Of a DNA stretch of 64,000 nt, positions 8,212 to 15,857 are shown one piece after another. The notes under the pieces are model-generated. The model was not told the DNA's origin and searched no databases. It was given only the letters and a program-made list of their open reading frames with translations. Every line of letters starts with the position of its first letter. Positions within the stretch are counted from its first letter, which is position 1. Origin of the DNA: G016756615 sp050958605 (lineage in GTDB: Bacteria > Pseudomonadota > Alphaproteobacteria > Rhizobiales > Rhizobiaceae); assembly GCF_050958605.1 (NCBI RefSeq), contig NZ_JBJHDO010000003.1:124001-188000 (forward strand), read 5' to 3'. A program made the translations under genes and the position numbers.

Positions 8212-9204
8212 TCAACGCGACTTGGCCACCTCGCCCGCGAGATCGAGATTGTTGAATTTGCGCGCATATTCGGGGAGATCTACCCCCTCCGGCGCGAAGC
8301 CGAGTTGCTGCGCAACTGCTACCGTCTCGGCGATTCCCTCGACATCCGGCACATAGGAGTTCGCGACACCGATGAGCTCGTTCTCGAAGGAATAGCGGAC
8401 TGCCTCGACATCGACCTTGGCGAACTCCGCCATCAACTTATACGCCTCCTCCGGATCAGATTTGACGTAGTCGGTCGCGTCGGCCTGCGCGGCCAGCACG
8501 TCCGTCACCGCTTGCGGGTTCGACCTGATGAAGGCCGTGCTGGCGATGAATCCGTCTCCGGGCGCGGCGCGGCCAATCGCGTCCGACCCTGTGAAAAGCA
8601 CGCGGCCGATCTTCTTGAGCACCATATCCGAGACATAAGGCACATAGCCGGCGACCACTTCCGCACCTCCCGAATCCAGCACGCCCACCATTCCGGGTCC
8701 TGTTCCCGAGACGAAATATTCGTTCGCCTCCGGATCCACGCCAGCCTTCTTAAGCGCAATCTTGAAGAACAGGGTCGAGGCCGTCTTGGGCCCGCTCACC
8801 ACTACTTTCTTGTTCTGGATATCCGCGGGCGACTTGATCGTGCTGTCTGCCGCTACAACGGTGACATTGGCGTTGACGAAGGATTGGCCGACGAATTGGG
8901 CCGAATCCGGTGATTGCGAGAATATCACCACCGCTGAGATACTGTTTCCCCAACTCATATCCAATCTGCCGGCGGCAAGCGCACTCGCCGCGCCCGGCAA
9001 GCCTTGCGTGATCGGCACCCAATTGACCGTATAACCTTTCTCCTCGAGCTTCTTCTGTGCCTGCATGATCGGCACCGGCGAAACCACCGGGAAATAGCCG
9101 ATGTTGATCGTCTTGTTGTCGCTCTGTGCAAAGACAGATCCCGCACTAGCGAGGATAGCGGCGGCGACTGAGCCGGCAATAATGTTCCTGCGGTTCACAC
9201 TCAT
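8212..9204 (-). CDS. ABC transporter substrate-binding protein (SsuA/TauA/NMT1 type)
   Basis: 330 residues. Signal peptide MSVNRRNIIAGSVAAAILAS ending near SVFAQ, then the family hallmark INIGYFPVVSPVPIMQAQ and a type-II periplasmic fold. The related proteins bind sulfonates, taurine, nitrate or thiamine precursors. The start at 9204 has GGGAGG at the right distance; the longer frame to 9303 lacks one. First gene of the operon down to 5792. It faces a sulfatase gene across 234 bases, which suggests the captured ligand is the substrate or product of that sulfatase. Confidence 0.92.
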   Translation of the reverse strand: MSVNRRNIIAGSVAAAILASAGSVFAQSDNKTINIGYFPVVSPVPIMQAQKKLEEKGYTVNWVPITQGLPGAASALAAGRLDMSWGNSISAVVIFSQSPDSAQFVGQSFVNANVTVVAADSTIKSPADIQNKKVVVSGPKTASTLFFKIALKKAGVDPEANEYFVSGTGPGMVGVLDSGGAEVVAGYVPYVSDMVLKKIGRVLFTGSDAIGRAAPGDGFIASTAFIRSNPQAVTDVLAAQADATDYVKSDPEEAYKLMAEFAKVDVEAVRYSFENELIGVANSYVPDVEGIAETVAVAQQLGFAPEGVDLPEYARKFNNLDLAGEVAKSR

Positions 9205-9438
9205 GGCTTCCTCCCTGAGAACGAATGGCGCCTCGTTCGTTCCGTCACTTCGGACCGCGCCAGCTTCTTGCGCCCTATTGTCTGGCGTTCCTCTCTCCAA
9301 CACGACAACCCTCGCAGTAAACGTGTCGCATGAATGTTCGCGGCTTTACAATCTTCGCACCGCGTCGACGTTGAAAGGCCCGCTTTTGAAAGCTCAAATG
9401 CTTGCAAGCTTTCCGCGCCGCAGCGGATCCGGGAGGGT

Positions 9439-10926
9439 GTGTTGGCTAGCCGTGATCCTGAACGACCGAATGTTCTCTTCATCATCAGCGATGACCAGGG
9501 CGCATGGGCGCTCGGCTGCGCCGGCAACCCGGAAATCAAGACGCCGGTGCTCGACCGGCTGGCCGCATCCGGAATTCGCTTCGAGAATTTCTTCTGTACG
9601 TCACCAGTCTGTTCTCCGGCCCGCGCCTCGCTGCTGACCGGCGACATACCCTCGCGGCATGGCGTACAGGACTGGATCCGCGCCGGCAGCATGGGAGACA
9701 GCCGGATAGACTATCTTGAGGGTCAGCGCCTCATCACCGACGTATTCGCCGACGCGGGCTACCGCTGCGGCCTCATCGGCAAATGGCACCTCGGCGCCAG
9801 CGACCGGCCCAGGTCGAATTTCGTAAAGTGGTTCGCCCATCAATCTGGCATGGGGCCATATTACGACGCCCCGATGGTCGACGGAGATCGCCCCATCGTC
9901 CTGTCTGGCTATATCACCGAGGAATTGGGAAAGCAGGCTGTCGCTTTCGTCGCGGAGGAAGCCGAGCGACCCGAGCCTTTCTGGCTGAGCCTGAACTTCA
10001 CCGCACCCCATTATCCTTGGATCAATTCCCATCCGAGGGAGTTCACCGATATTTACGAAGACTGCCCCTTCGAGTCCTGCCCCGAGGAGCCGCCGCACCC
10101 AGACTTTGCCGGCGGTCACGCTGCGGTGGAGAAGGGGACGGAGCAACGTCGGGAAAGCCTTGCCGGCTATTTTGCCTCCGTGACCGCCATGGATGCAGTC
10201 ATCGGCAAGGTTATAGCCGAACTGGAAAGGCGAGACCTGACGCGGTCCACGCTCGTGGTGTTCATGAGTGACAACGGCATGAACTGTGGCCATCACGGGA
10301 TCTGGGGCAAGGGCAACGGCACCCGGCCACAGAACATGTACGACACGTCGATCAAGGTGCCCTGCATCATGTCGCAGCCAGGACGGATCCCGGGCGACCT
10401 CGTGAGCGACGACCTGTTGAGCGGCTATGACGTCTACCCCACCCTGGTCGAATTCGCCGGTGTGTCCGAAGAAGCCGTGTCACACTCCGCAAAGCCCGGG
10501 CGCAGCTTTGCTGCCCTGCTTTGTGGCACGAAGATCGCCGGCGATCGCGACGTCGTCGTCTATGACGAATACGGGCCCGTTCGCATGGTGAGGACTCGTG
10601 AGTGGAAATATGTGCACCGATACCCTGATGGGCCGCACGAACTCTTCGACCTTGTCGCCGATCCAGGTGAGCGGGCCAACCGTATTGCCGACCCAATTCT
10701 GGGCGACATCGTAAGCACACTCAGCAACCAGCTCATGCGGTGGTTTGCGGCGTATGTCGACCCACGGCGCGACGCGGTCGAGAAAGGCGTCACCGGTTGC
10801 GGACAATTGGGACGGCCGGAAGATGCCACTGCAACGCGTCCCATGTTCGCCGATAGACACCTCAACGGCGCGGACTGGGACCTGTGGCTGTCGGACGGCA
10901 ATCCGGCTCCGCAGGCTCCCGAGTGA
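9439..10926 (+). CDS. Type I sulfatase (formylglycine-dependent)
   Basis: 495 residues from GTG 9439; a TTG at 9442 sits at a better distance from GGGAGG (9431-9436), and an ATG at 9334 is possible but adds unconserved residues. NVLFIISDDQ gives the metal aspartates D18/D19. The activation signature is C58-S-P-A-R62 followed by ASLLTG, so Cys58 would be converted to formylglycine. KWHLG and MSDNGMNCGHHGIWGKG complete the active site. No signal peptide is seen, so it is probably cytoplasmic. It should cleave an organic sulfate ester. The ABC importer divergent from it probably brings in the ester, and the pair may form a sulfur-scavenging or catabolic unit. A Crp/Fnr-type gene is convergent. 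Confidence 0.88.
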   Translation: MLASRDPERPNVLFIISDDQGAWALGCAGNPEIKTPVLDRLAASGIRFENFFCTSPVCSPARASLLTGDIPSRHGVQDWIRAGSMGDSRIDYLEGQRLITDVFADAGYRCGLIGKWHLGASDRPRSNFVKWFAHQSGMGPYYDAPMVDGDRPIVLSGYITEELGKQAVAFVAEEAERPEPFWLSLNFTAPHYPWINSHPREFTDIYEDCPFESCPEEPPHPDFAGGHAAVEKGTEQRRESLAGYFASVTAMDAVIGKVIAELERRDLTRSTLVVFMSDNGMNCGHHGIWGKGNGTRPQNMYDTSIKVPCIMSQPGRIPGDLVSDDLLSGYDVYPTLVEFAGVSEEAVSHSAKPGRSFAALLCGTKIAGDRDVVVYDEYGPVRMVRTREWKYVHRYPDGPHELFDLVADPGERANRIADPILGDIVSTLSNQLMRWFAAYVDPRRDAVEKGVTGCGQLGRPEDATATRPMFADRHLNGADWDLWLSDGNPAPQAPE

Positions 10927-10935
10927 GTGCTGCCG

Positions 10936-11631
10936 TCAAAAATACTGGTAGTCACCCCTACCAGCGAGTACGGCTATCCGTGCCGGGTTCTCGATGCGGA
11001 TAAAACCATAGGAAACCGACACGATCTCCTCCTGTTCGAGCTGTCGCAGCTTCTTGTTGACGGTCGGCCGCGTGCAACCCAGAATCTTTGAAAGCATCTC
11101 TTGTGTCACCGCGACTTCATAGGAATCGCTTGCTTCCTGTCGCGATCCTCGAAGGCTGAGCAGCAGCCTCGCCAAGCGCACTTCGATCGGCTTTAGAGCT
11201 CGGTCCTCCAGTACCGTGTTGGCCATGCGCAAGCGGTGGCAGAGAATACCCATCAGGCACCGCCCCAAATCGGGAAACTGTTCCATCGCTGCCAAGGTCG
11301 TCCGTCGATCTATGGTGACCAGCGTCGTTTCGCCATGTGCGTAGACATCGTTGGCGTTGTGGATCCCGTCAATCGTCGACACCAGACCCCAAATGTCGCC
11401 CTCCTTCATGATGGAGAAGACGTACTCTTTCCCTTCGGCGGTGAATGTCGTGGAGCGTAGCCCGCCGGCGACGATCACGGCGATGCCTCCGGCCAGCTCC
11501 GAGCGAGAGACCCAGAGTTCGCCATGTGCCAATCGACGGACAATAGCCCTGCTCGCCAGATGGGTCATGGTGTCGGGCGACAAACCAGCCAACCACGGAT
11601 TCCTGCGAAAAAGCATCAGATCGGCTGTCAT
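10936..11631 (-). CDS. Crp/Fnr family transcriptional regulator
   Basis: 231 residues starting at 11631 (MTADLMLFRR) after GAGGTGGG. N-terminal cyclic-nucleotide-like beta barrel (GLRSTTFTAEGKEYVFSIMKEGDIWGLVSTID) and a C-terminal winged helix whose recognition part is MLSKILGCTRPTVNKKLRQL near 180-205. The effector domain lacks the cysteine cluster of Fnr and the usual cAMP-binding RS pair, so the signal is unknown. It lies convergent to the sulfatase, 9 bases apart, and may regulate the sulfatase/transport locus; this is inference. Confidence 0.88.
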   Translation of the reverse strand: MTADLMLFRRNPWLAGLSPDTMTHLASRAIVRRLAHGELWVSRSELAGGIAVIVAGGLRSTTFTAEGKEYVFSIMKEGDIWGLVSTIDGIHNANDVYAHGETTLVTIDRRTTLAAMEQFPDLGRCLMGILCHRLRMANTVLEDRALKPIEVRLARLLLSLRGSRQEASDSYEVAVTQEMLSKILGCTRPTVNKKLRQLEQEEIVSVSYGFIRIENPARIAVLAGRGDYQYF

Positions 11632-11749
11632 GAAGCGCCCACCTCGGCGCATGGATTGTCCATGCGGCAGCTGCAGGCATAGCAGTACTCTGGCCAGGTC
11701 GGCGAGTCGCCCCCGCCTTCGGGGGGCGACAGGCGTGCAGCTAGCTCTA

Positions 11750-11792
11750 GAGGATCGAACCCGCACGATCGAGGATCGAAGGATTTTAAGTC
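11750..11792 (-). pseudogene. Decayed 3' half of a tRNA-Leu(UAA), left junction of an inserted element
   Basis: Read on the minus strand, GACTTAAAATCC is followed by a short variable-arm-like segment and then GTGCGGGTTCGATCC, the T-arm sequence expected for a rhizobial tRNA-Leu(UAA). After that the match is lost and no acceptor 3' strand or CCA is found. The 5' half that would complete it lies at 16184-16223, sharing the core ATTTTAAGTC (here 11783-11792). Interpreted as one tRNA gene split by an insertion, with the 3' half decaying. Confidence 0.5.
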
Positions 11793-11813
11793 TTTTATTT
11801 CCCACGGATTGGT

Positions 11814-11900
11814 TGGTGCGGGCGACGGGGATCGAACCCGTAAGTCATTGAAGACGCAAGATTTTAAGTCTTGTGCGTTTACCAGTTTCGCCACGCCCGC
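11814..11900 (-). tRNA. tRNA-Leu(UAA)
   Basis: 87 bases including an encoded CCA. Acceptor stem GCGGGCG/CGCCCGC is perfect, D-arm GCG..CGC with GG in the loop, anticodon stem CAAGA/TCTTG around loop CTTAAAA (anticodon TAA), a long class-II variable arm, and T-arm ACGGG-TTCGATC-CCCGT. All stems pair, so it should be functional. Its body differs from the split tRNA-Leu fragments on both sides (acceptor GCGGGCG against GCGGACG), suggesting it arrived with the inserted element and replaced the broken gene. Confidence 0.95.
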
Positions 11901-11968
11901 TGTGGCCCCCGTGGGAACTCTCGTGGGGATTTCCCACGCCTTTTCCCACGCACCTGATAGGGTAATTT

Positions 11969-12360
11969 CTAGCGGTTCACAACAGCCAGCCTCGGCCCTG
12001 CTTCCAGCGCCTTGACGTTTTCAAGAAGGTGGTTCGGTGCGAGGTGCGCGTAGCGCTTCGTCATGGTCGGGGTGCTGTGCCCCATCCATTCCATCACGCG
12101 GTACAGGTCGACGCCGCGCTGGACCATCCACGAGCAGCAAGTGTGCCGCGCCGTGTAGAGGACGGTGTCTTCGAGTTGCGGGAGGTGCGCCTTGATCTGA
12201 CGCCACAGCTCAATCATCCGCCACTGAGAGATGTCGGTCCAAGGGCCGTTCAGTCCGGCGTTGTGCTGGCGTTTGACAGCCTCAAGGGCCTTGGTCGTCA
12301 GCGGGATCGTGCGATCCTTCCCGTCTTCGTGTCGATGAAGGTGACGGTGCGGGACTTCAG
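11969..12360 (-). pseudogene. Frameshifted tyrosine-recombinase (integrase) C-terminal remnant
   Basis: The open part (11969-12217 and its upstream continuation) reads as the catalytic C-terminus of a phage integrase: TKTG/KDRTIPLT strand, TARHTCCSWMVQRGVDLYRV with the Arg-His pair, and MGHSTPTMTKRYAHLAP with the final His and the nucleophile Tyr. Near 12318-12325 one base appears to be missing: the frame carrying VTFIDTKTG must shift to reach KDRTIPLT. Upstream of that the sequence no longer resembles an integrase. It points at the tRNA-Leu, the usual arrangement for an element that integrates into tRNA genes. Non-functional as it stands. Confidence 0.75.
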
Positions 12361-12659
12361 GTTGGCGGCAGCGCCGTCCAGCATGACGTTTCGGCCGATG
12401 AAAGGGGGTTGCCGGTCGACCCCGAAATCAGCGATGTTTCGGCTACCATCGCGGAAGATGCGGGCGACATCGAGGGGTTGAACAATTGGGTCGCCGCCGA
12501 CGCCGTGCCAGCCGTCACAGTCCGCTACGAAAGCGACCGCAGCGGTAACCGCGAAATCGAGATTCCTCAGTCAGCTTTCTCCTGGGCCGCCAAGCGCAAC
12601 GAGCGCCGGCGGAAACAGGCCGCCAAGCAGAAGGAAGGCGGCGTAGAAAGGCTCGCGTG

Positions 12660-12818
12660 CTATTTTTCGGTTTCCCCGGTCTGTGCTGGGGCGCCATCGT
12701 CACCTGATCGGCTATGCTCTCTGGCTTCAGCTTTCGCGGCGAGTTTCTCGGCCTTCTTTGCAGCCTTGGCGCGCTCGCGCTCTTTGCGTTCGAAGTCGTA
12801 GTTCGGTTTTCTCGGCAT
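12660..12818 (-). CDS. Small Lys/Ala-rich conserved rhizobial protein
   Basis: 52 residues from ATG 12818 with AGGAG before it. The sequence MPRKPNYDFERKERERAKAA continues as a highly charged, alanine- and lysine-rich helix that should be a single coiled coil, with a polar tail. Small proteins of this type are common in rhizobial genomes and have no known function. A longer frame to 12923 is unlikely because the ribosome site and the conserved start are at 12818. Part of the integrated-element region. Confidence 0.65.
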   Translation of the reverse strand: MPRKPNYDFERKERERAKAAKKAEKLAAKAEAREHSRSGDDGAPAQTGETEK

Positions 12819-13008
12819 CAGTTCTCCTGAAAGCAGTCTTTGTGGAACTTGGCGGATCATACAGACCATGGGTAGCTGAGGAAACCCAATCAATGCTCGC
12901 GTGGAACAGGAGGCTATCTCCAAAGCGACGCGATTCCAGATCGTGGCAGGGGGGCAGACGCCCGATAATAGTCCTCGCTACTGGTGTGCCTTTCCTCTAC
13001 AAGCGGGA

Positions 13009-13257
13009 ATGCAAAACCAGAAATTCAACATTCCGATAACTGTCCTCACTGATTCGGCGGGCGGGCAGACCAACATTGATGACATCCAATCCTGCACAGA
13101 GTTCCTGCTAAGGAACTGGCCGGGCAAGCGAGGGGATAAGCATCGGGCCGCGCTTCAAGCATGCTCCGACGCAAGTGCGGGTAAAAAGCCGGCAGAAAAC
13201 GCCAGGCGCGCATTTGCGGTCGCTGCGCGTGGGGCCGGCATCCTGGTCACTTCATGA
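13009..13257 (+). CDS. DUF982-type small protein
   Basis: 82 residues if started at ATG 13009; the frame is open to a GTG at 12901. It carries the DUF982 pattern: a short strand (FNIPITVLTD), then IQSCTEFLLRNWPG, a central AALQACSDA helix, and ending ARRAFAVAARGAGILV. DUF982 proteins are abundant in rhizobia and of unknown role. Its stop overlaps the start of the next small gene (ATGA), so the two are coupled. No convincing ribosome site exists for either start, which lowers confidence in the 5' end. Confidence 0.6.
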   Translation: MQNQKFNIPITVLTDSAGGQTNIDDIQSCTEFLLRNWPGKRGDKHRAALQACSDASAGKKPAENARRAFAVAARGAGILVTS

Positions 13258-13424
13258 GACAGGCCCAGGCAGGCGATGGTCGTGAAATTGGTGTCGTCTG
13301 CCCGCGCTGTTCCCATACTGAAAAAAAGACCGTTGGTTGGTTGCGGAGCAACGCAGAGCTAAAGTGCGAGCATTGTGGACGCGACATCGCGATAGCCAGC
13401 GAGAATTTCCGGCGCCTTGATTAA
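13254..13424 (+). CDS. Small zinc-ribbon protein
   Basis: 56 residues. The ATG overlaps the stop of the DUF982 gene by 4 bases (ATGA). Two CxxC knuckles, C16-PR-C19 and C38-EH-C41, are spaced by 18 residues as in a zinc ribbon; the region between them (HTEKKTVGWLRSNAELK) fits a short beta hairpin. Likely a DNA- or RNA-binding accessory protein or a structural zinc module. Recognised from the sequence pattern, not from a named family. Confidence 0.6.
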   Translation: MRQAQAGDGREIGVVCPRCSHTEKKTVGWLRSNAELKCEHCGRDIAIASENFRRLD

Positions 13425-13650
13425 GCCGCAATGAACACGCATATGGCGAATGTGCAGCGCGTCCCCGTCAGAGGTTGAAGCGCTCCAGGCCTTCGTTTTT
13501 CGTCCGACCACGGATGTACTGGCGAGTTGAGAAGCAAGGACCGCACATCTCACATGAGACGCCGAAGCCGTTGGATGAAATCTCCAGCGGCTTTTTCGTT
13601 TCTAGAGCATGCAGCTACGCCCCCCCGTTAGCGTTGCAATGCCGACCGAA

Positions 13651-13890
13651 TTACGGAAGGTCGTAAGTCGTAGCAAGCGGTAGGGACCCATACCGTGCTC
13701 GCATTCGGGCGCGATCCAGCGTTTGCCGCCTGACTGCGATTGAGTGGCTCGGGAGAACTGACTTGAGAGTGCGGGAAATTCCGAAGTGGCCGCAGTCGGA
13801 GCAATCAATCTCGGTGTGGTCCCCTGCGGTGGCTGCGGCCTGTTCGGCCTTCTTCTTGCAGATCGGGCAGTTAGCCGAAAATCTTGCCAT
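13651..13890 (-). CDS. Small zinc-ribbon protein
   Basis: 79 residues from ATG 13890, preceded by GGGAGGAG. Cysteines C8, C11 (CPIC) and C30, C33 (CSDC) form a zinc-ribbon pair, followed by a basic helix-rich tail (VRRQTLDRARMRARYG). Function unknown; small Cys4 proteins of this type are typical of mobile or accessory regions in rhizobia. The upstream extension to 13929 lacks a ribosome site. Confidence 0.6.
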   Translation of the reverse strand: MARFSANCPICKKKAEQAAATAGDHTEIDCSDCGHFGISRTLKSVLPSHSIAVRRQTLDRARMRARYGSLPLATTYDLP

Positions 13891-14414
13891 TCCAGGTCTC
13901 CTCCCGAGATTTGTTGGAGGAAACCACACATGGCGATGGCGGACAACCAGTGCGGCGTCGCCGCGCTCAGTCTACCGCGATGTCAGCCCGGCAGACTGCC
14001 CGCGCACAATGTTCAATTTCTCAAAAGGGGACGCGATCCGACCCCCGACTAGCGACAGCAATGCCGGGGTAGCGACCGGCTCGGGATCGCCGCCCGGTTG
14101 AATGCTGGGCAAACGCCAAAAAATCAAAACTCCCGCGTAAGTAGCTAACCAGTTGAGTGGAGTTTCTCCGCCTCATTTGGCAGGTCTATGCGTCGAGGTG
14201 GTCGCTAATTTGCCCGAGACACGGCATGCGCCCTTGATCCAGTCGTCAGGCTGTTGCCGGCCGATGATGATCAGGGGAAGCCGTTCGATACGGCGACGGG
14301 CACCACATTCCGCGAGGCGCGCTCCCGACAGCCTCGCTGGTCTTATGATTCTCGGAGCGTAGTGGCAGAGCATCGGGGTGGTTCTCGACTAGTTGCTTGG
14401 GGATGCGAAACTGG

Positions 14415-14458
14415 TCAGTAGGCAGAGGTCGCGGGTTCAAGTCCCGCCGTCGGCTCTA
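14415..14458 (+). pseudogene. tRNA-Thr-like 3' half
   Basis: TCAGTAGG precedes a segment that contains GGTCGCGGGTTCAAGTCCCG and ends CCGTCGGCTCTA. This matches the end of a bacterial tRNA-Thr (T-arm CGCGG-TTCAAGT-CCGCG-like, acceptor 3' strand GTCGGC) with CTA in place of CCA. There is no matching 5' half upstream. Such 3' halves are typical attachment-site duplications. Confidence 0.4.
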
Positions 14459-14465
14459 GAAGATA

Positions 14466-14493
14466 GGGCGGGCGTAGCTCAGTCGGATAGAGC
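14466..14493 (+). pseudogene. tRNA 5'-half-like segment
   Basis: GGGCGGGCGTAGCTCAGTCGGATAGAGC has a proper D-arm (GCTC..GAGC) and a plausible acceptor 5' strand, as in tRNA-Arg or a similar isoacceptor. It is followed by no anticodon arm. It lies 7 bases after the tRNA-Thr-like 3' half, in reversed order relative to a normal tRNA. Confidence 0.35.
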
Positions 14494-14666
14494 TCTGCCG
14501 AATACCGGCCCCAGCAACAGCCAGGCGGTAGAAAGAGGCGGCATGTCAGTGCGAGGCGGCGGCGCCGTTGGCGGCGGTCGAATCGGTAAAAATGGTTCAC
14601 TTTTCAGACAGAACTAGCTGAGCGAAGGCAGCGGTCTTTCCTCGCTGCCTCCGCACCGAGTAGTAC

Positions 14667-14873
14667 TTACAACTTAGCCTTCTGGATCTTGTCAGAGATC
14701 TTTTGCCGATCCTCTGCGGATTTCAGCCGGATCGTCATTGCCTCGCTCTTAATCGGAACTTGAGGCGGTAGGCTCATCGGCACCTCTGGAACATGTTCAG
14801 CTGCCCACTGCTTGAACCGAGGCAACTTGTTCGGGCCGGTAATCGGGAAAGTGAAGCTGTACTTGAAGGACAT
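14667..14873 (-). CDS. Small hypothetical protein
   Basis: 68 residues from ATG 14873. Charged and proline-rich with a lysine-rich C-terminal helix (SAEDRQKISDKIQKAKL); no signal peptide or membrane segment. No family recognised. Composition looks protein-like and it lies among small element-borne genes, but the ribosome site is weak, so it may be spurious. Confidence 0.35.
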   Translation of the reverse strand: MSFKYSFTFPITGPNKLPRFKQWAAEHVPEVPMSLPPQVPIKSEAMTIRLKSAEDRQKISDKIQKAKL

Positions 14874-15203
14874 GGGAGTTATCCATGGGTACGCGCTGTC
14901 ACCGCAGACGGGCGCGCGGACAAACCGCAGCGGGTCGCCTCGACGGGAGCGCAGGAGGTCTATTTGGGTGAATGGGGTTTCAATCCTGGCGTCGCTCTTG
15001 CTCTCGCAGGTAGTGACGCCAGGCTATCAGCCGGGTTGGCTGTTACCTTTGCGGTAGGCCGTGATGACATGTGGGATAGGCATAGGTGGCATGTCGGCCA
15101 TTCATGCTGCGTTGTCAAATTTTGATGCCAATTTGCGTATCGTCTTTGCCATCATGGCCGAATGGCACGAGCTTGACCCTCATACGGAACGGCTCGGGCG
15201 ACG
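14874..15203. other. No clear gene
   Basis: About 330 bases. A frame from 15061 to 15243 could encode 60 residues (containing ALSNFDANLRIVFAIMAEWH) and overlaps the HNH start, but it has no recognised family or ribosome site. Nothing else is seen. Confidence 0.4.
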
Positions 15204-15527
15204 ATGCCGCGTAAGCCGCCAATCCAGCGCCGACCAGGCGTAGGAGATCGCCAGCAACAGCGCAGGGCCTACGACCACCAGCGGGACAGCCAAGAACGGA
15301 GACGCTGGTACAAGACGGGCCGGTGGCAAGCAGTTAGAGCTCATCAGCTCGCGGCCGAGCCCCTGTGCCGCATATGCAAGGCAACTGGCAGGATCACTGC
15401 CGCCGACACCTGCGACCACATAGAGCGCCATGGTGGCGACCCGGTGAGGTTCTGGACCGGCCCATTCCAGTCCCTGTGCACACCCTGCCATTCCGGCGTG
15501 AAGCAGCGAGAGGAGAACAGGCGATGA
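15204..15527 (+). CDS. Phage-type HNH endonuclease
   Basis: 107 residues. A basic N-terminus (RRRWYKTGRWQAVRAHQL) leads into the HNH core: CRIC at about 55-58, CDHIERHGGD near 71-80 carrying the first catalytic His, FQSLCTPCH near 90-98 with the second Cys pair and final His. This is the compact HNH nuclease found beside terminase genes in phages. It nicks or cuts DNA, usually during packaging. Its stop overlaps the start of a 47-residue ORF (ATGA). A relic or active part of the inserted element. Confidence 0.8.
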   Translation: MPRKPPIQRRPGVGDRQQQRRAYDHQRDSQERRRWYKTGRWQAVRAHQLAAEPLCRICKATGRITAADTCDHIERHGGDPVRFWTGPFQSLCTPCHSGVKQREENRR

Positions 15528-15667
15528 GCTTCAACCCTGAGGTCGCAGTTCGACGCCCTGCCCGTCACGAGCACGGTAGCGTCAGCGCACCTGAAGCAAT
15601 CCGACGTGTCTCGCGTGGCCAGTTCACCAAGACGGTAGCAGCGCGCGCCTACAACAGGCATGCTTAA
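15524..15667 (+). CDS. Small hypothetical protein coupled to the HNH gene
   Basis: 47 residues. The ATG overlaps the HNH stop (ATGA) and GAGGAG lies 9-14 bases upstream, so translation is plausible. Arg-rich (VAVRRPARHEHG, RVSRGQFTKTVAARAYNRHA), no family recognised. Its end overlaps the start of the HTH gene by 8 bases in another frame. It could be a short DNA-binding or packaging protein, or the remains of a longer gene. Confidence 0.4.
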   Translation: MSFNPEVAVRRPARHEHGSVSAPEAIRRVSRGQFTKTVAARAYNRHA

Positions 15668-15857
15668 CTGGACCGTTCGGGATCTTGCCGAGAAGGCCGG
15701 CGTGCACCGGAACACCATCACCCGTATTGAGACTGACGCGACCGAACCCGGTTACGCCTTATCGGCCGTGGTGGAAGCGCTCGAAGCGGCCGGCATCCAG
15801 TTCATCCCTGAGAATGGTGGCGGGCCTGGCGTGAGGCTGAAGGGCGCCGCCGACTGA
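15660..15857 (+). CDS. XRE-like helix-turn-helix protein, N-terminally short
   Basis: 65 residues. WTVRDLAEKAGVHRNTITRI is a standard XRE helix-turn-helix and the rest (ALSAVVEALEAAGIQFIP, GGPGVRLK) is the usual short tail of the rhizobial group. Family members normally have 10-15 more residues before the LNW start, so this copy may be truncated or start at an upstream non-ATG codon. Probably a phage- or element-type repressor. Confidence 0.7.
   Translation: MLNWTVRDLAEKAGVHRNTITRIETDATEPGYALSAVVEALEAAGIQFIPENGGGPGVRLKGAAD

Larger units (their letters stand above)
13891..14666. other. Region of tRNA scraps without a supported gene
   Basis: About 780 bases with no believable coding sequence. 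The ORFs here either run through tRNA-like segments or lack protein character. The only recognisable elements are the tRNA-like halves at 14415-14458 and 14466-14493. Probably decayed mobile-element DNA. Confidence 0.5.

Noticed and set aside
10943..10965. CTGGTAG..CTACCAG palindrome as a third GntR-type operator
   Set aside because: It lies within the coding end of the Crp/Fnr gene and has a longer spacer than the TGGTnnnACCA sites.
11809..12015. Short frame on the plus strand beginning MVGAGDGDRTRKSLKTQDF
   Set aside because: It is the translation of the tRNA-Leu gene read backwards, a well-known false ORF.
12409..12801. 130-codon plus-strand frame with NERRRKQAAKQK
   Set aside because: Its second half is antisense to the better-supported 52-residue gene and its start overlaps the integrase remnant; the first half may be an old gene fragment but cannot be supported.
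14246..14600. Minus-strand frames containing AGLEPATSAY and similar
   Set aside because: These come from tRNA T-arm and acceptor sequences and match a common annotation artefact.
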